The notes: a model not told the origin generated them from the sequence alone. A stretch of 64,000 nt of DNA from Misgurnus anguillicaudatus (GCF_027580225.2 NC_073358.2:29290501-29354500); one strand, 5' to 3'; positions 52,100 through 62,843 are shown, counted from the stretch's first letter. Numbers and translations are program-made.

Positions 52100-52608
52100 T
52101 GTAATGACACGTAAGGAGTAGAAACAACTGCAGGGGAAAATTCAAACAATGTTTATTAAATATAAAAAGAGAGAGAGTATTTAGAGTCAATGCGGAAGTG
52201 ACACAGTCCGGTGTTGATGTTGCTGGCAATGGTGGCGAAGACTATGGTGGAAGTTGGTGTAGAGAGTATTGAGTGCAACGTTGGTGGAGTGGTGAGCAGT
52301 GGTGAAATCCAGGCTGAACACGGGAACATCCACACGAAGACGACGACAATACACATCCAACTGTAACAGTAATCCGAATCGACACGAGACAACCAAACAA
52401 CACAGGACCGAACAAAATGAAAGAATCTGGCAGGGAACAGAAAGTCATGTGAGTATTTATGGAGAAGATGTAATGATGAACAGCTGGAGCGAGACAATCA
52501 ACACACAGGTGAACTGAATCGCTCTAATGAGCACATGGCTGAGGTGAGTAAACAAACAATCACACACACACATGACATGGAGGAAACAGTGGATTTCCTA
52601 CCGTGACA
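52100..52608 (-). repeat. 5' LTR of the gypsy element
   Basis: 509 bases; it would contain the element's promoter for minus-strand transcription. Directly inside it, the minus-strand text GAAGAATCTGGCCAATC occupies the primer-binding position. I could not assign a tRNA. Confidence 0.93.
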
Positions 52609-52613
52609 CCCCA
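52609..52613. repeat. target-site duplication CCCCA (right)
   Basis: Matches 46871-46875 exactly. Confidence 0.9.
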
Positions 52614-53655
52614 TAGTTGTAACATTTGCCCTTCAGTCACTTTCAATGCATTGTATGAGATTCGAATGCTAATTTCTAGAAACAAACAAACTTTAAAGCT
52701 TGGTTTTACAAGGCTTAGCTCAGCACAAGGCCTTAGTTAAATTAATATGTTTAGGCATTGTTATAAACATGCTTTAGGAAAAGACGTGACTGCTGTGTAT
52801 CTTAAGACAAATCAAAGGCACTGGCATATTTTAAGATCCATCAAGTGCAAGGTTTTTTCAGGTGAGAAAGCTCAAACATGTGTTTTAATCTAGGACTAAC
52901 TTTAAGCCTTGTGAAAACAGGGGTTAATGTGCATTTGTAACAGAGATGTTTATGTTGCTTGTGTTAGTTATTTTTGAAAGAATAAGCTAAAACCAAAATG
53001 TGCACACTGAAAAACAACTTGTAAAACTTTATTATTACTATAATTTATTTTAATCATTTAGGTAAAGTCTATTACTTTTTTGAATATTGAAGCATTGCTG
53101 TCCTAAAAATATTAAATAAATCTTATTTACTGTTCTATGGTAGATTGTATTTACTGTTTGTTATTTTCTTTAACATAGTTGTATGGACTTAGTTACTTAG
53201 TTGTAACACAAAACTATAAGTCAATCATTAAATAAACTTGATTCAACATAGAAACACATACAACACTGTGTTTTTGACATGCATTGTTGGCACTGTTGGG
53301 AGAAATACAATAAAATGTGCTGAACAGGGTTCATGTAAGGAAACACCGATTACCTGAATGGCGACTTCACAAAATTATGATTTACAACAAAACAACATTG
53401 ATAATATAAGAGCTTAAACCTTTATGACATTTTATTAACAAGTTCTTATTAGTTCTTATTCTGTGAAGCTTAATAAAATCAAAATATTCAGGCGCAAAAG
53501 ATTGTGGGTATTCCTTACAACATGTGCAAATTTTACAGTTTATTTTACTTCAATGTTTTATTTTAAAGGATTTTATATGCTTAAGTTAAATGAACTCTTT
53601 TTACTTGAATGCACTAAAGTTTTGGATTAAAATGTACTTAATTATTTTAGGACTA
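52614..53655. other. intergenic, no gene seen
   Basis: AT-rich. The start resembles the continuation of 46871 leftward text, as expected for one interrupted locus. No other structure. Confidence 0.5.
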
Positions 53656-53988
53656 CACTCCCTGACAAAAGTCTTGTGTACAAATTGAACTGAAGTGCCG
53701 CTGAAATATATTTCTAATCGAGATTTTTTTTTTCAATAAATGGTTCATTTTAATCCCAACAGCTTTTGTAATAATGTTTCAGTGCAAAACAAAACTGTCA
53801 AAAAGTATTCTTATACTCACAGCTTGGTAAAGCCCATTGAGTCAATTTTTGCAAAGACATAAGTCTTGTCGCCTTGTCATATGAGCTTCATCTGTGACTA
53901 ATAATGGATCAATTAGGTCTCAGGTGTATATAAAAAGAACCCCAGTACACTAGACCTTCACATCAACTGCAACTAGACCTCGGCAAAC

Positions 53989-55180
53989 ATGCCTAAGATT
54001 CACTCTGAGACTAAAGTTTTGATTATCAAGAGGCTGAAGACCAGATTCACTGCTGATGGGGCAGACACCTTCAATGTGTCTCAGAGTCAAGTACAGAGGA
54101 TAAAAAAAAGATTTGAAGAGACTGGAGACGTTTTTGACAAGCCCAGGTCAGGCAGACCCCACAAGACAACTGCTCGAGAGGACCGTTTGTTGGCTCGAAA
54201 ATCCAAGGCCAGCCCATTTTAGACCTGGTCCCTGACAGGGGCGTGTCTAGAGGGGGGGGGGCATGGGGTGGCACCACCCCCCTTGGAATATGATTGGCCC
54301 CCCCTGGTGCCCCCCTCCAATCTCAATGGGCCAGCTAGATTTACTGTCAACCTGAAAATGCCCACCGCACCATTGGACCAGAGAGCTGTCAATCACTGTT
54401 TGATTTGAGACTCGCGCGAACGCGAAGCGAGCACAGTAGTTGCGCCAGAACAGTTTGTCGGATTCTGTCTCGTAATGGGCTCCATGGTGGAATCAGTGCC
54501 CAGAAGCCAGCACTAAAGAAAAGACAATTGAAAAAACGTGTGGCATTTGCCAAGGCCCACAGCCTGCTAAAAGAATGGACGCTGGAAAAGCAGAAGGTTG
54601 ATTTTTCAGATGATTTTTCTGTTGATTTACACCACAGTCAAATATTGCAGGAGACCTACTGGAGTCCGCATGGATCCAAGATTCACCCAGAAAACAGTGA
54701 AGTTTGGTGGCAGAAAAATCATGGTCTGGTTACATAAGGTATGGGGGTGTGCAAGAGATCTGCAGGGTGGAAGGCAACATTAATAGTCTAAAATACCAAG
54801 AAATCTTAGCTATCTCTTTTATTCCCAACCATAAAAGAGGCCAAATTCTGCAGGATGGTGCTCCATTGCATACTTCCATCTCCACATCAAAGTTCCTCAA
54901 GGTGAAAAAGATAAAGATGCTCCAGGATTGGCCAGCCCACTCACCAGACATAAACATCATTGAGCATATGTAGGGTAGGATGAAAGAGGAAGCATGGAGG
55001 ACGAAACCAAAGAATATTGATGAACTCTGTGAGGCATGCAAGACTGCTTTCTTTGCTATTCCTGATGACTTCATCAATACATTGTATGAATCCTTGCCAA
55101 ACCGCATGGATGCAGTCCTTCAAGCTCATGGAAGTCATACAAGATATGATTTGCTGACATATTTTTGTATTTGCAGTAAA
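53989..55180 (+). pseudogene. Tc1-like transposase, broken
   Basis: Tc1 transposases cut and rejoin DNA with a DDE catalytic triad. The ATG at 53989 opens a frame with the paired-type DNA-binding domain: NVSQSQVQRIKKRFEETG, then the PRSGRPHKTTARED hinge. After KASPF the frame stops at 54220. It resumes at about 54408 (ARTVCRILSRNGLHG) after an inserted segment, shifts again near 54590-54730, and reaches LQDGAPLHTS (second Asp) and DWPAHSPDINIIEHM (third acidic residue) before an in-frame TAG at 54971. The C-terminal piece continues to about 55140. The first catalytic Asp region is altered (VDFSDDFS). Not functional. Confidence 0.88.
54235..54407. mobile_element. insert inside the Tc1 transposase
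   Basis: About 170 bases beginning CAGGGGCGTGTCTAGAGG, with a G9-10 run and C-rich GGCACCACCCCCCTTGG. It interrupts the transposase between the DNA-binding and catalytic domains, and its composition differs from the AT-rich element. The boundaries are approximate and no terminal repeats were confirmed. Confidence 0.5.
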
Positions 55181-55423
55181 TTTGTTTTATTTCTGTATAG
55201 GCGACAAAACATTTGTCTTGCCAAAATTTGACCTTTCTGTCTTGATTAAATGATAAATCTTTTTTTAGTGAAACTAATTTATTTCAGTGCATTAAACATC
55301 ATTTGGGAGGGTTTTAGCTTTTATATGAGCTATTTCTAAAACCAATTGATTAATCAAAAGTCAGGTTAATAGCAGGTGTTTCTACAAAATAGATGAGTGA
55401 CAAGACTTTTGTCAGGGAGTGTA

Positions 55424-56035
55424 TGTGCAGTGACTATAAAACAGTTAAATAATACACCAAAAAGTTTTTTTCATATGGCCTTGCACATAGGGATACTTAT
55501 TTCCGTTTGGAAATCCCCCATAGTAATAGTTACTTGGTACTTTTTTCTTCTGGTTCTTAATGAAATAATTGCACTGGAATTCTGCTCAAACTATCAGGTA
55601 AGTCGATTCTCAGAGGAAAGCACAAGTATAAGACATGGGGACTTTTTGGAGTTTTCAGAAATTTACCAACTGAACAGTTTCCATCACAACAGCGTAAATG
55701 TACCAGTATAGGTTTACAGCTGCCTGTAACTCTTTCATAATTTACCAAAGTGCTCTGTGGGGAACAATACTGAAAATGAAACGGTAGCTGTTTCCATGAA
55801 TGCTGCGCTGTTAATTTAAAAAATGAGATTATAGAGACATCTTTTTTTGCACACTCCAGGGGAGAAATGCAGAGCGCCCCGAGAGAAGCTGCTGCATACA
55901 GATGTTATATGGCCTTCAAAGAGACAATGTGGGGAGTGTTTAAATTCACAAGAAGTGAACAGATGACTTGCAAGCGTGGAAGCAGAAGACATAAAAAGGA
56001 CATAATTTTTGTTCAATGTCATTCAGCCTTTAAAG
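55424..56035. other. intergenic, no gene seen
   Basis: Non-coding. Short frames on both strands have no family resemblance. Confidence 0.5.
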
Positions 56036-56038
56036 AAT

Positions 56039-56044
56039 TTTATT
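56039..56044 (-). terminator. putative poly(A) signal of the hydroxylase gene
   Basis: Minus-strand AATAAA about 220 bases beyond the stop codon of the exon at 56265-56655. Position is plausible; no cleavage evidence. Confidence 0.4.
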
Positions 56045-56264
56045 TATAAGCTCCATTTTATAAAATTTAGTAAGTCTCTACTACTGGAAATACACAAGTA
56101 AAAGCATTATTTACAAGTATTAAAGGCCAAGTATTTAACTTGAGGCATTCCAACTTCCAACTCATTTCCTGTGTTTGTAGGCTTAGTTTTGGATTAAATT
56201 GATAATGTTTATATCCCTTTGTGGATGAGATCACTGGAAATGGGCCACCACACAAAGTTATACA

Positions 56265-56655
56265 CTATGCTGTATTCCTTCTTCCTCTTTCATTTTGGTC
56301 CTGAATGTGCAGTGAGGTCCCAAAAATGCAATCCCAGTGTCTAAAGTAAGGGGCAAAATTTCCTAAAAACTGCTGATGGTGGGCCAAGTGGTGCGGAGCC
56401 CCGGAAAAGCATGGCAGCAGCCGATGCAATGCCCAAGGAAAGTCAAATGCACAGTGATCCTCCACAGCCATCCAGGTGTTGATCACATGGAAAAGTATTT
56501 CACTTACAGGATGGCAGCCAACCAGCATGGCACTAAAAAATGCAAGGGCTTGAAGAGAAAGCAGTTCGTATATACTGGAGTCTTGGGCTGCCAGTGCAAA
56601 TGTCTCCCTGTTCAGGTGATGAATACGATGGATGTTGTGATACAGCCAGGGAATT
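56265..56655 (-). CDS. Cholesterol 25-hydroxylase-like protein, terminal exon (partial gene)
   Basis: Endoplasmic-reticulum membrane di-iron oxygenase of the fatty-acid hydroxylase/sterol desaturase family; mammalian CH25H makes 25-hydroxycholesterol. The exon starts after the minus-strand acceptor TTTTTCCTTCAG in phase 2 and reads IPWLYHNIHRIHHLN, then LVGCHPVSEILFHVINTWMA, VEDHCAFDFPW, HHLAHH and NFAPYFRHWDCIFGT, ending in TAG. HRIHH and HHLAHH are two of the three metal-binding His boxes. The block order and the FAPYFxHWDxIFGT ending match CH25H rather than FAXDC2. About 130 residues are present; the N-terminal half, with the first His box and membrane spans, must come from upstream exons, which I could not find before the right edge. 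Mammalian CH25H is intronless, so this is probably one of the fish ch25h-like paralogues. A processed or orphan fragment cannot be excluded. Confidence 0.85.
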
Positions 56656-56729
56656 CTGAAGGAAAAACACACTGAATTTAGATTGTGAGCAGCAGCAATG
56701 AGAACGTTTGCTTGATTAATCCAAATATA
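56656..56729 (-). other. intron end (branch/acceptor region) of the hydroxylase gene
   Basis: 74 bases between the acceptor and a MITE. It includes the minus-strand polypyrimidine text GTGTGTTTTTCCTTCAG. Confidence 0.6.
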
Positions 56730-57137
56730 CACTGTAAAAAAAAATCCGCAGAAATTACAATGTTATTGCAGCTGGGTTGCCGGTAATCTGCCGCAGATCT
56801 ACATCCACGTTATTTACTGGCAAGAATTTGTTCAAAGTTAAATAAATTCCAAATATTAACAAGTATTTATCTTTACAGAATAAAACTATACAATTACAGC
56901 CTCATGCAAAGCATTCTGGGAACCAGAAATCATCATCAACCTTTTTCTGTTTTTTGCTTCAGATTTTGTTTCCCAGAATGTTTTTCTTGATACTGTTTTT
57001 TTAGTTTTACTAGACTTGTAAATGTTTAATGTTCATTTAACTTTGGACAAAATGTTGCCAGTCAAAAACATAAATTCAAATCCACGGCAAACTACCTGCA
57101 ACCCAGCTGCAATTTCTACGGAATTTTTTTTACGGTG
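56730..57137. mobile_element. CACTG-ended MITE in the hydroxylase intron
   Basis: It starts CACTGTAAAAAAAAATCCGC and AGAAATTACAATG and ends with the inverted CTACGGAATTTTTTTTACGG then TG. TA flanks both sides (56728-56729 and 57138-57139). The arms share GCAGCTGGGTTGC. CACTG-type end and 2-base duplication fit EnSpm/CACTA. Confidence 0.78.
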
Positions 57138-57960
57138 TACATATCAGTGTTTGAATATTGTCAAAATCTGGACAAATGCTCTGAATTTAAGCTGATGGAT
57201 ATTCAAAATATAATTCAACTTATAATTGTTGTTCATAACATTTGTACATCTTACACTATAAATCTTCACACAATTAAATCTGCATGCTTTACTGTACAGT
57301 ACATACAGAACCGGACCGGTGTGATCATGGCCTTATGAAAATTAACCATGGGTTTATTATACAGTGAAAAGGTGTTGCCCCTTTCCTGCTTTTGAATAAA
57401 AATGCTTTTTTTTGCATGTTTGTCACACTTTATAGTTTCAGATCATCAAACTTAATTTAAATATTAATCAAAGATAACACAAGTAAACCCAACATGCAGT
57501 TTTTAAATGAAGGTTTTTATTATGAAGGGAAAACTAAATCCAAACACACATGGGATGGCCAAGTGCTTGGCCCCTAAACCTAATAACTGGTTGGGCCACC
57601 CTTAGCAGCAACAACGACAATCAAGCGCTATGAAAAAAATCAGGTAGGGGGCCAACACTTTTTCACAGCACTGTTTTTGTATGGATACATGGTAGTAAAC
57701 CATTTTGTGTAGAGAACCATGTTTAAATTAAACAATTTTTTTATGGTAACCATGGTTGAACTACAGAAACTGTGCATTTTTTAGGTATTGTTTGTAGTAA
57801 AATATTTTTTTTTTCATATGAATGCAATTTCATAAATTCATCATCATCTCGTAAACTTCATTCGTAATGTCTATAAATTGCACTGTCCAGAATTAAAGGT
57901 AAAAAGCTACGGTACTTAAACAAATTGACAGATTTGTGCTACCCAGTCTCACAAGGTTGC
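57138..57960. other. non-coding; repeat fragment at about 57480-57680
   Basis: The section 57540-57680 includes AACCTAATAACTGGTTGGGC and GGGGGCCAACACTTTTTCAC, text of a dispersed fish repeat. No exon of the hydroxylase gene was recognised on the minus strand. Confidence 0.45.
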
Positions 57961-58150
57961 GTGATATAGAGGGTATGCACTGACGTCACTTTTCCACGTG
58001 ACCATGCGAGAGCTCGCCCGGTTGAGTGGCAAAACGTGCAACAAAATGACTGGTTTTCATAGCGGCTGCTGCGAAAATGCCAGTGAAACTGACTATTATC
58101 AGCTTAAATTAAATTTAGTTGCACTTGATAGCAGAGGTGGACAATACTTA
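57961..58150. repeat. THAP-repeat end fragment, inverted relative to 63180-63215
   Basis: ATAGAGGGTATGCACTGACGTCAC near 57966 is the inverted counterpart of GACGTCATGTGCATACCCTC near 63185. The two look like opposite ends of one mobile or duplicated unit that spans the stacked repeats between them. Confidence 0.45.
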
Positions 58151-58197
58151 GTTGCATAGTTTTTCCAAGCATCTGCACTTTATTAGGATGTTTGTAT

Positions 58198-58883
58198 TGG
58201 GAAAAATTTTAATTCACTACATTCTAAAGCATACTGTGTATTCTGTAATATTGCATATTAAAATTGATTTAATACCTAATTACATTAATATTGTGTACTT
58301 TTACTTGAGTAAAAGTACGTTAATGTACTTAAATATTAAATGTAAAACTAACACGTGTATTTATGAAATGTAATGGAATAAAAATTATGATAATATGCTT
58401 TGGAATGTGTGTTTCCCAAAGAAAAACACTGTAAAAATACTTTGCTGCCTTAAAATCTTTTTTTAAATCAACTGAGATTTACAAGTCATGTCAACAGAGA
58501 TGAGTTGTCACAACTTATAAAATATAGTTGAGAAAAGTCAACTTAATTTTATAAGTTATAACAACTCACCTGTAGTTATAACAACTCATCTCTAGTCAAG
58601 ATAAATAATAGGAAGTTGAAATGACTTGTAAATCCGAGTTGATTTAACAAAAAATTTTAAGGCAGCAAAGTATTTTTTACAGTGAAAGTAAAACCGCTGC
58701 TTGATAGTGACCCTAGCAACTTATCAACCCACCTGTGGTCTGTGGACGTTGGCATGAACGGCTATTACTTCTCCTTTCTGTGTTTTTTGGCAGTCTGTAA
58801 AACGATAGCTCCGAAATCTCGTAATCTGTTAGTACAGTCTATCGCACCACAGCTGTTTCTCATTTAGACACGTTTTCCTCGTG
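58198..58883. repeat. tandem unit A (interrupted by a MITE)
   Basis: About 430 bases of unit sequence, from the text TTCACTACATTCTAAAGCAT at its left to GTTTTCCTCGTGGGAAAA at its right, split by the MITE at 58427-58684. The same order of phrases follows in unit B, so the two are a tandem duplication. Confidence 0.65.
58427..58684. mobile_element. CACTG-ended palindromic MITE, copy 2
   Basis: It starts CACTGTAAAAATACTTTGCT and ends with the inverted AGCAAAGTATTTTTTACAGT then G, flanked by AAA. Its body matches 46283-46514 read on the other strand (for example ACAACTCATCTCTAGTCAAG). Confidence 0.8.
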
Positions 58884-59069
58884 GGAAAAAACATTACTTC
58901 ACTACAGTCTAAAGCATAGAATCATACTGTGTATTCTTTAATATTGCATATTAAAATTTATTTAAAACCTAATTACATTAAAATAAACTTGAGTAAAAGT
59001 ATGTTAATGTACTTAAATATTAAATGTAAAACAAAAGCGTATTATTTATGAAATGTAATAGAATAAAAA
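58884..59069. repeat. tandem unit B, left part
   Basis: TTCACTACAGTCTAAAGCAT to GAATAAAAA repeats unit A. It is cut by the composite element at 59070 and resumes at 62844 with TTATGATCATATGCTTTGGA. Confidence 0.7.
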
Positions 59070-62000
59070 ATATAGCTGCAAGCAGCGATGGCGGGCCCTC
59101 GCACGTTATTTTTCCGCTACACGGTGCGTACGAGAAAACGATGCACGGTGGGCAAGGGCCTTAAGTGGGTAAATATCATTGGGCTATTTAATGTTGTTAC
59201 TGACCCATTTGGGTACTGTAGGTAAAAGAAACCCCACATTTTAGACAAACGGGGGGGGGGGCTAGTCAGCCACTAAATAGACACGCCTTTATCTGACCTT
59301 TTTGTCAACACTTAACTGCCAACAACTCTGATGTGTGTGCCAAATTTAAAGTTAATCCAAACACGCCAAGAGCCTTAAAAAAGCCTTAAATAAAAGTAAA
59401 GTTTGACGCGTTGCCATGGGAACAGCGTTCGAGATGTCAAAAATTCCTTCGCAATTTAGCATCTCCAATGTCTCAGCATCATGTTGACCACTTCTGGTGT
59501 CAATCGAATGAATATTCTAGAAGGAGTATTTAAAAGTTCACTGCATGGAACTGAAAGGCTTCAATATGCCTTTAAAATGAAAGTAAAGTTTGACACGTTG
59601 CCATGGGAACAGCATTCGAGATATCAAAAATCCCTTCGCAATTTATCATCTACAATGTCTCAGCATCATGTTGACCACTTTTGGTGTCAATCGAATGAAT
59701 ATCGTAGAAGGAGTATTTAAAAGAACATCGGATGGAACTGTCAAAAAAATCCACCTTTGTGACTGACACACTTCCTGGCGCCTGGTGGTGGCGCTATACC
59801 CGAGACTCACAATAGGCACATCGATGCGATCGGAATCTTCAGACGAACAAACACCCCGCGTGTCATCACAATAAGACATTTTTTGCCTTAGATATTAGAC
59901 ACTTCCTGTTTCTCTGATTTCGCCATGACTTTGTCGCTTCGCCATGGCAGAACCGTTCGAGATATCAAAAATCCCTTCGCAATTTAGCAAGTACAATGTC
60001 TCGACATCATGATCACCACGTTTGGTGTCAATCCCATGAATCCCCTAGAAGGAGTATTCAAAAGTTCACCGCATGCATTTTTTAAACAATCCGAAATAGC
60101 CGACTTCCTGTTGGGCGGAGCTTAAATGTTAAAGGGCTAAAGTTGTTCGGGTCGATGAGATCTATATGTGTACCAACTCTCGTACATGTGCGTACATTTT
60201 TGCCCGATCTGTGCCCCAATGTTTGTTTTTGAATTACAGGGGGCGCTACAGAGCTCCCTTGCCACGCCCGTATTCCAGCCTTTGCATGAGCCTAGTGGCA
60301 CGCGACTCTGACGTGTGTGCCAAATTTCAAGACTTTTCGAGTATGTTAAGGCTCCCAAATTAGCACAAGTGTTGAAAAAAATAAAAAAAATAAATAAAAA
60401 ATATAGCTGCAAGCAGCAATGGCGGGCCCTCGCACGTTTTTTTACCGCTACACGGTGCCTCCGAGAAAACGACGCAAAGTGGGCACGTGCATCAAGTGGG
60501 TAAATATCAGTGGACTATTTCATGTTGCTACTGACCAATTTGGGTACTGTAGGTAAAAGAAACCCCACATTTTAGACAAACGGGGGCGCTAGTGAGCCAC
60601 TAAATAGACACGCCTTTATCTGACCTTTTTGTCAACACTTAACAGCCGACAACTCTCATGTGTGTGCCAAATTTAAAGTTAATCTAAGCATGCAAAGAGC
60701 CTTAAACATGCCTGAAATTAAAGTAAAGTTTGAAGCGTTGCCATGGCAACAGCGTTCGAGATGTCAAAAATTCCTTCGCAATTTAGCATCTACAATGTCT
60801 CAGCATCATGTTGACCACTTTTCGTGTCAATCACATAAACAATCTAGGAGAAGTATTTAAAAGAACATCACATGGAACTGTCAAAAAAATCAACCTTTGT
60901 GACTGCAACACTTCCTGGCGCCTGGTGGTGGCGCTATACCCGAGACTCACAATAGGCACATCGATGCGATCAGAATCTTCAGACGAACAAACACCCCGTG
61001 TGTCATCATAAAAAGACATTTTTTACCTTAGATATTAGAAACTTCCTGTTTCTCTGATTTCGCCATGAATTTGTCGCCTTGCCATGGCAGAACCGTTCAA
61101 GATATCACAAAATCCCTTCAATATTTAGGAAGTACAATGTCTCGACATCATGATCACCACGTTTGGTGTCAATCCCATGTATCCCCTCGGAGAAGTATTC
61201 AAAAGTTCACCGTATGCATTTTTGAAACCATCCAAAATGGCCGACTTCCTGTGGGGCGGAGCTAATAGGTTTGATTGTGAAAGTTGTTCGGGTTGATGAG
61301 ATCTATATACGTACCAACTTTCGTACATGTGCGTACATGTTTGCCCGATTTGTGCACCAATATTTTTTTTGCATTACAGGGGGCGCTACAGAGCCCTACT
61401 GCCACACCCGTGTTCCAGCGTTTGCCCAGTCCTAATGGCCGACGACTTTGAGGTCTGTGCCAAATTCCCGGTGTTTTCGAGCATGTTAAGGCACCCAAAG
61501 TGCATGCCAAGTGCTTAAATATCCCTGAAAATGAAAGTAAAGTTTGACGTGTTGCCATGGGAGCAGCATTCGAGATATCAAAAATCCCTTCGCAATTTAT
61601 CATCTACAATGGCTCAGCATCATGTTGACTACTTTTGGTGTCAATTGCATGAAAATCCTAGGAGGAGTATTTAAAAGAACATTGCATGGAACTGTCAAAA
61701 AATCCACCTTTAGTGACTGCCACACTTCTTGGTGCCTGTTGGTGGCGCTATACCCGAGACTCACAATAGGCACATTGATGCGATTGGAATCCTTGGCCGA
61801 ACATACACACTGCGTTTCATCCCAATAAGACATTTTTTTGCTTTAGATATTAGACAATTCCTGTTTCTCTGAATTCGCCATAAATTTGTCGCCTTGCCAT
61901 TACAACACCGTTCGAGATATCAAAAATCCCTTCGCAATTTAGCAAGTCCAATGTCTCAGCATCATGTTCACCACGTTTGGTGTCAATTGTATGAATTCCC

Positions 62001-62649
62001 TAGGAGAAGTATTTAAAAGTTCATGACTGACACACTTCCTGGCGCCTGGTGGTGGCGCTATACCTGAGACTCACAATAGACACATCGATGCGATCGGAAT
62101 CTTCAGACGAACAAACGCCCCGCTTGGCATAACAATAAGAATTTTTTTGCCTTAGATATAAGACACTTCCTGTTTCTCTGATTTCGCCACGACTTTGTCG
62201 CCTCGCCATGGCAGGACCTTTCGAGATATCAAAAATCCCTTCGCAATTTAGCAAGTACAATGTCTCGACATCATGATCACCACGTTTGGTGTCATTCGCA
62301 TGAATCCCCTAGGAGGAGTATTTAAAAGTTCTCCGCATGCATTTTTTAAACGATGCAAAATAGCCGACTTCCTGTTGGGCGGAGCTTAAATGTTAGAGGG
62401 CGAAAGTTGTTCGGGTTGATGAGATCTATAAGCGTACCAATTCTCGTACATGTGCGTAAATTTTTGCCCGATCTGTGCATCAATGGTTTCTTCTGCATTA
62501 CAGGGGGCGCTACAGAGCCCCTGTGCCACGCCCGTTGTCCAGCCTTTGGTTTTCTGCAATGACGGACGACTCTGACGTCTGTGCCAAATTTCAAGAGTTT
62601 TCGAGTATGTTAAGGCACCCAAAATCCCCAAAAGTGTTAAAAAAAATAA

Positions 62650-62673
62650 AAAAAAAAAAAAAAAAAAAAAAAA
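62650..62673. repeat. A-rich homopolymer tract
   Basis: Long adenine run before the hairpin-bearing terminal segment. It accounts for the poly-Lys and poly-Phe frames seen here. Confidence 0.9.
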
Positions 62674-62693
62674 ATAATAAATTTGAGCAAAAA

Positions 62694-62843
62694 CAATAGG
62701 GCTTCGCACCTTTCGGTGCAGGCCATTCTGGCCTGCTCCTCGGTGCTCGGGCCCTAAAAAATAATAATCCGAGCAAAAACAATAGGGCTTCGCACCTTTC
62801 GGTGCAGGCCATTCTGGCCTGCTCCTCGGTGCTCGGGCCCTAA
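62694..62843. repeat. two tandem hairpin-bearing terminal segments
   Basis: The phrase from CAAAAACAATAGGGCTTCGC to GTGCTCGGGCCCTAA occurs twice in a row, separated by AAAATAATAATCCGAG. Each copy holds two perfect hairpins. Confidence 0.85.

Larger units (their letters stand above)
46876..52608 (-). mobile_element. Ty3/gypsy LTR retrotransposon, chromovirus (Sushi-like) type, defective
   Basis: Complete LTR-to-LTR insertion on the minus strand, with the 5' LTR at the right. LTRs run 52100-52608 and 46876-47386, start TG and end CA, and the whole is flanked by CCCCA (46871-46875 and 52609-52613). The order gag, protease, reverse transcriptase, RNase H, integrase defines Ty3/gypsy. The remains of a chromodomain end at the 3' side point to chromoviruses. 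Several frameshifts and a nested hAT element at 49704-50419 make it non-autonomous. By eye the LTRs differ at about 14 positions in about 510, so the insertion is fairly young. Confidence 0.93.
53656..55421 (+). mobile_element. Tc1-like transposon, inactive
   Basis: 1766 bases with terminal inverted repeats beginning CACTCCCTGACAAAAGTCTT. It is flanked by TA at 53654-53655 and 55422-55423, the Tc1/mariner target. It contains a broken transposase on the plus strand and a foreign insert near 54235-54407. Confidence 0.92.
59070..62843. mobile_element. composite, internally repetitive element with hairpin end (class uncertain)
   Basis: About 3.77 kb inserted in unit B. The opening ATATAGCTGCAAGCAGC recurs at about 60409, so two head-bearing units are joined. 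A block with CCATGG, then GTTCGAGATATC and CCTTCGCAATTTA, recurs about eight times (near 59407, 59596, 59936, 60737, 61075, 61550, 61890 and 62200). The right end has a long A tract, then two copies of a segment with hairpins GCACCTTTCGGTGC and GCAGGCCATTCTGGCCTGC, finishing GGGCCCTAA. There is no convincing coding frame. The hairpin plus CTAA end and A/T flanks resemble Helitron-type ends, but the left end does not start TC. Confidence 0.6.

Noticed and set aside
59070..62843. CRISPR-like array from regularly recurring blocks
   Set aside because: Blocks are irregularly spaced, long and diverged, in a vertebrate genome; they are part of a mobile repeat.
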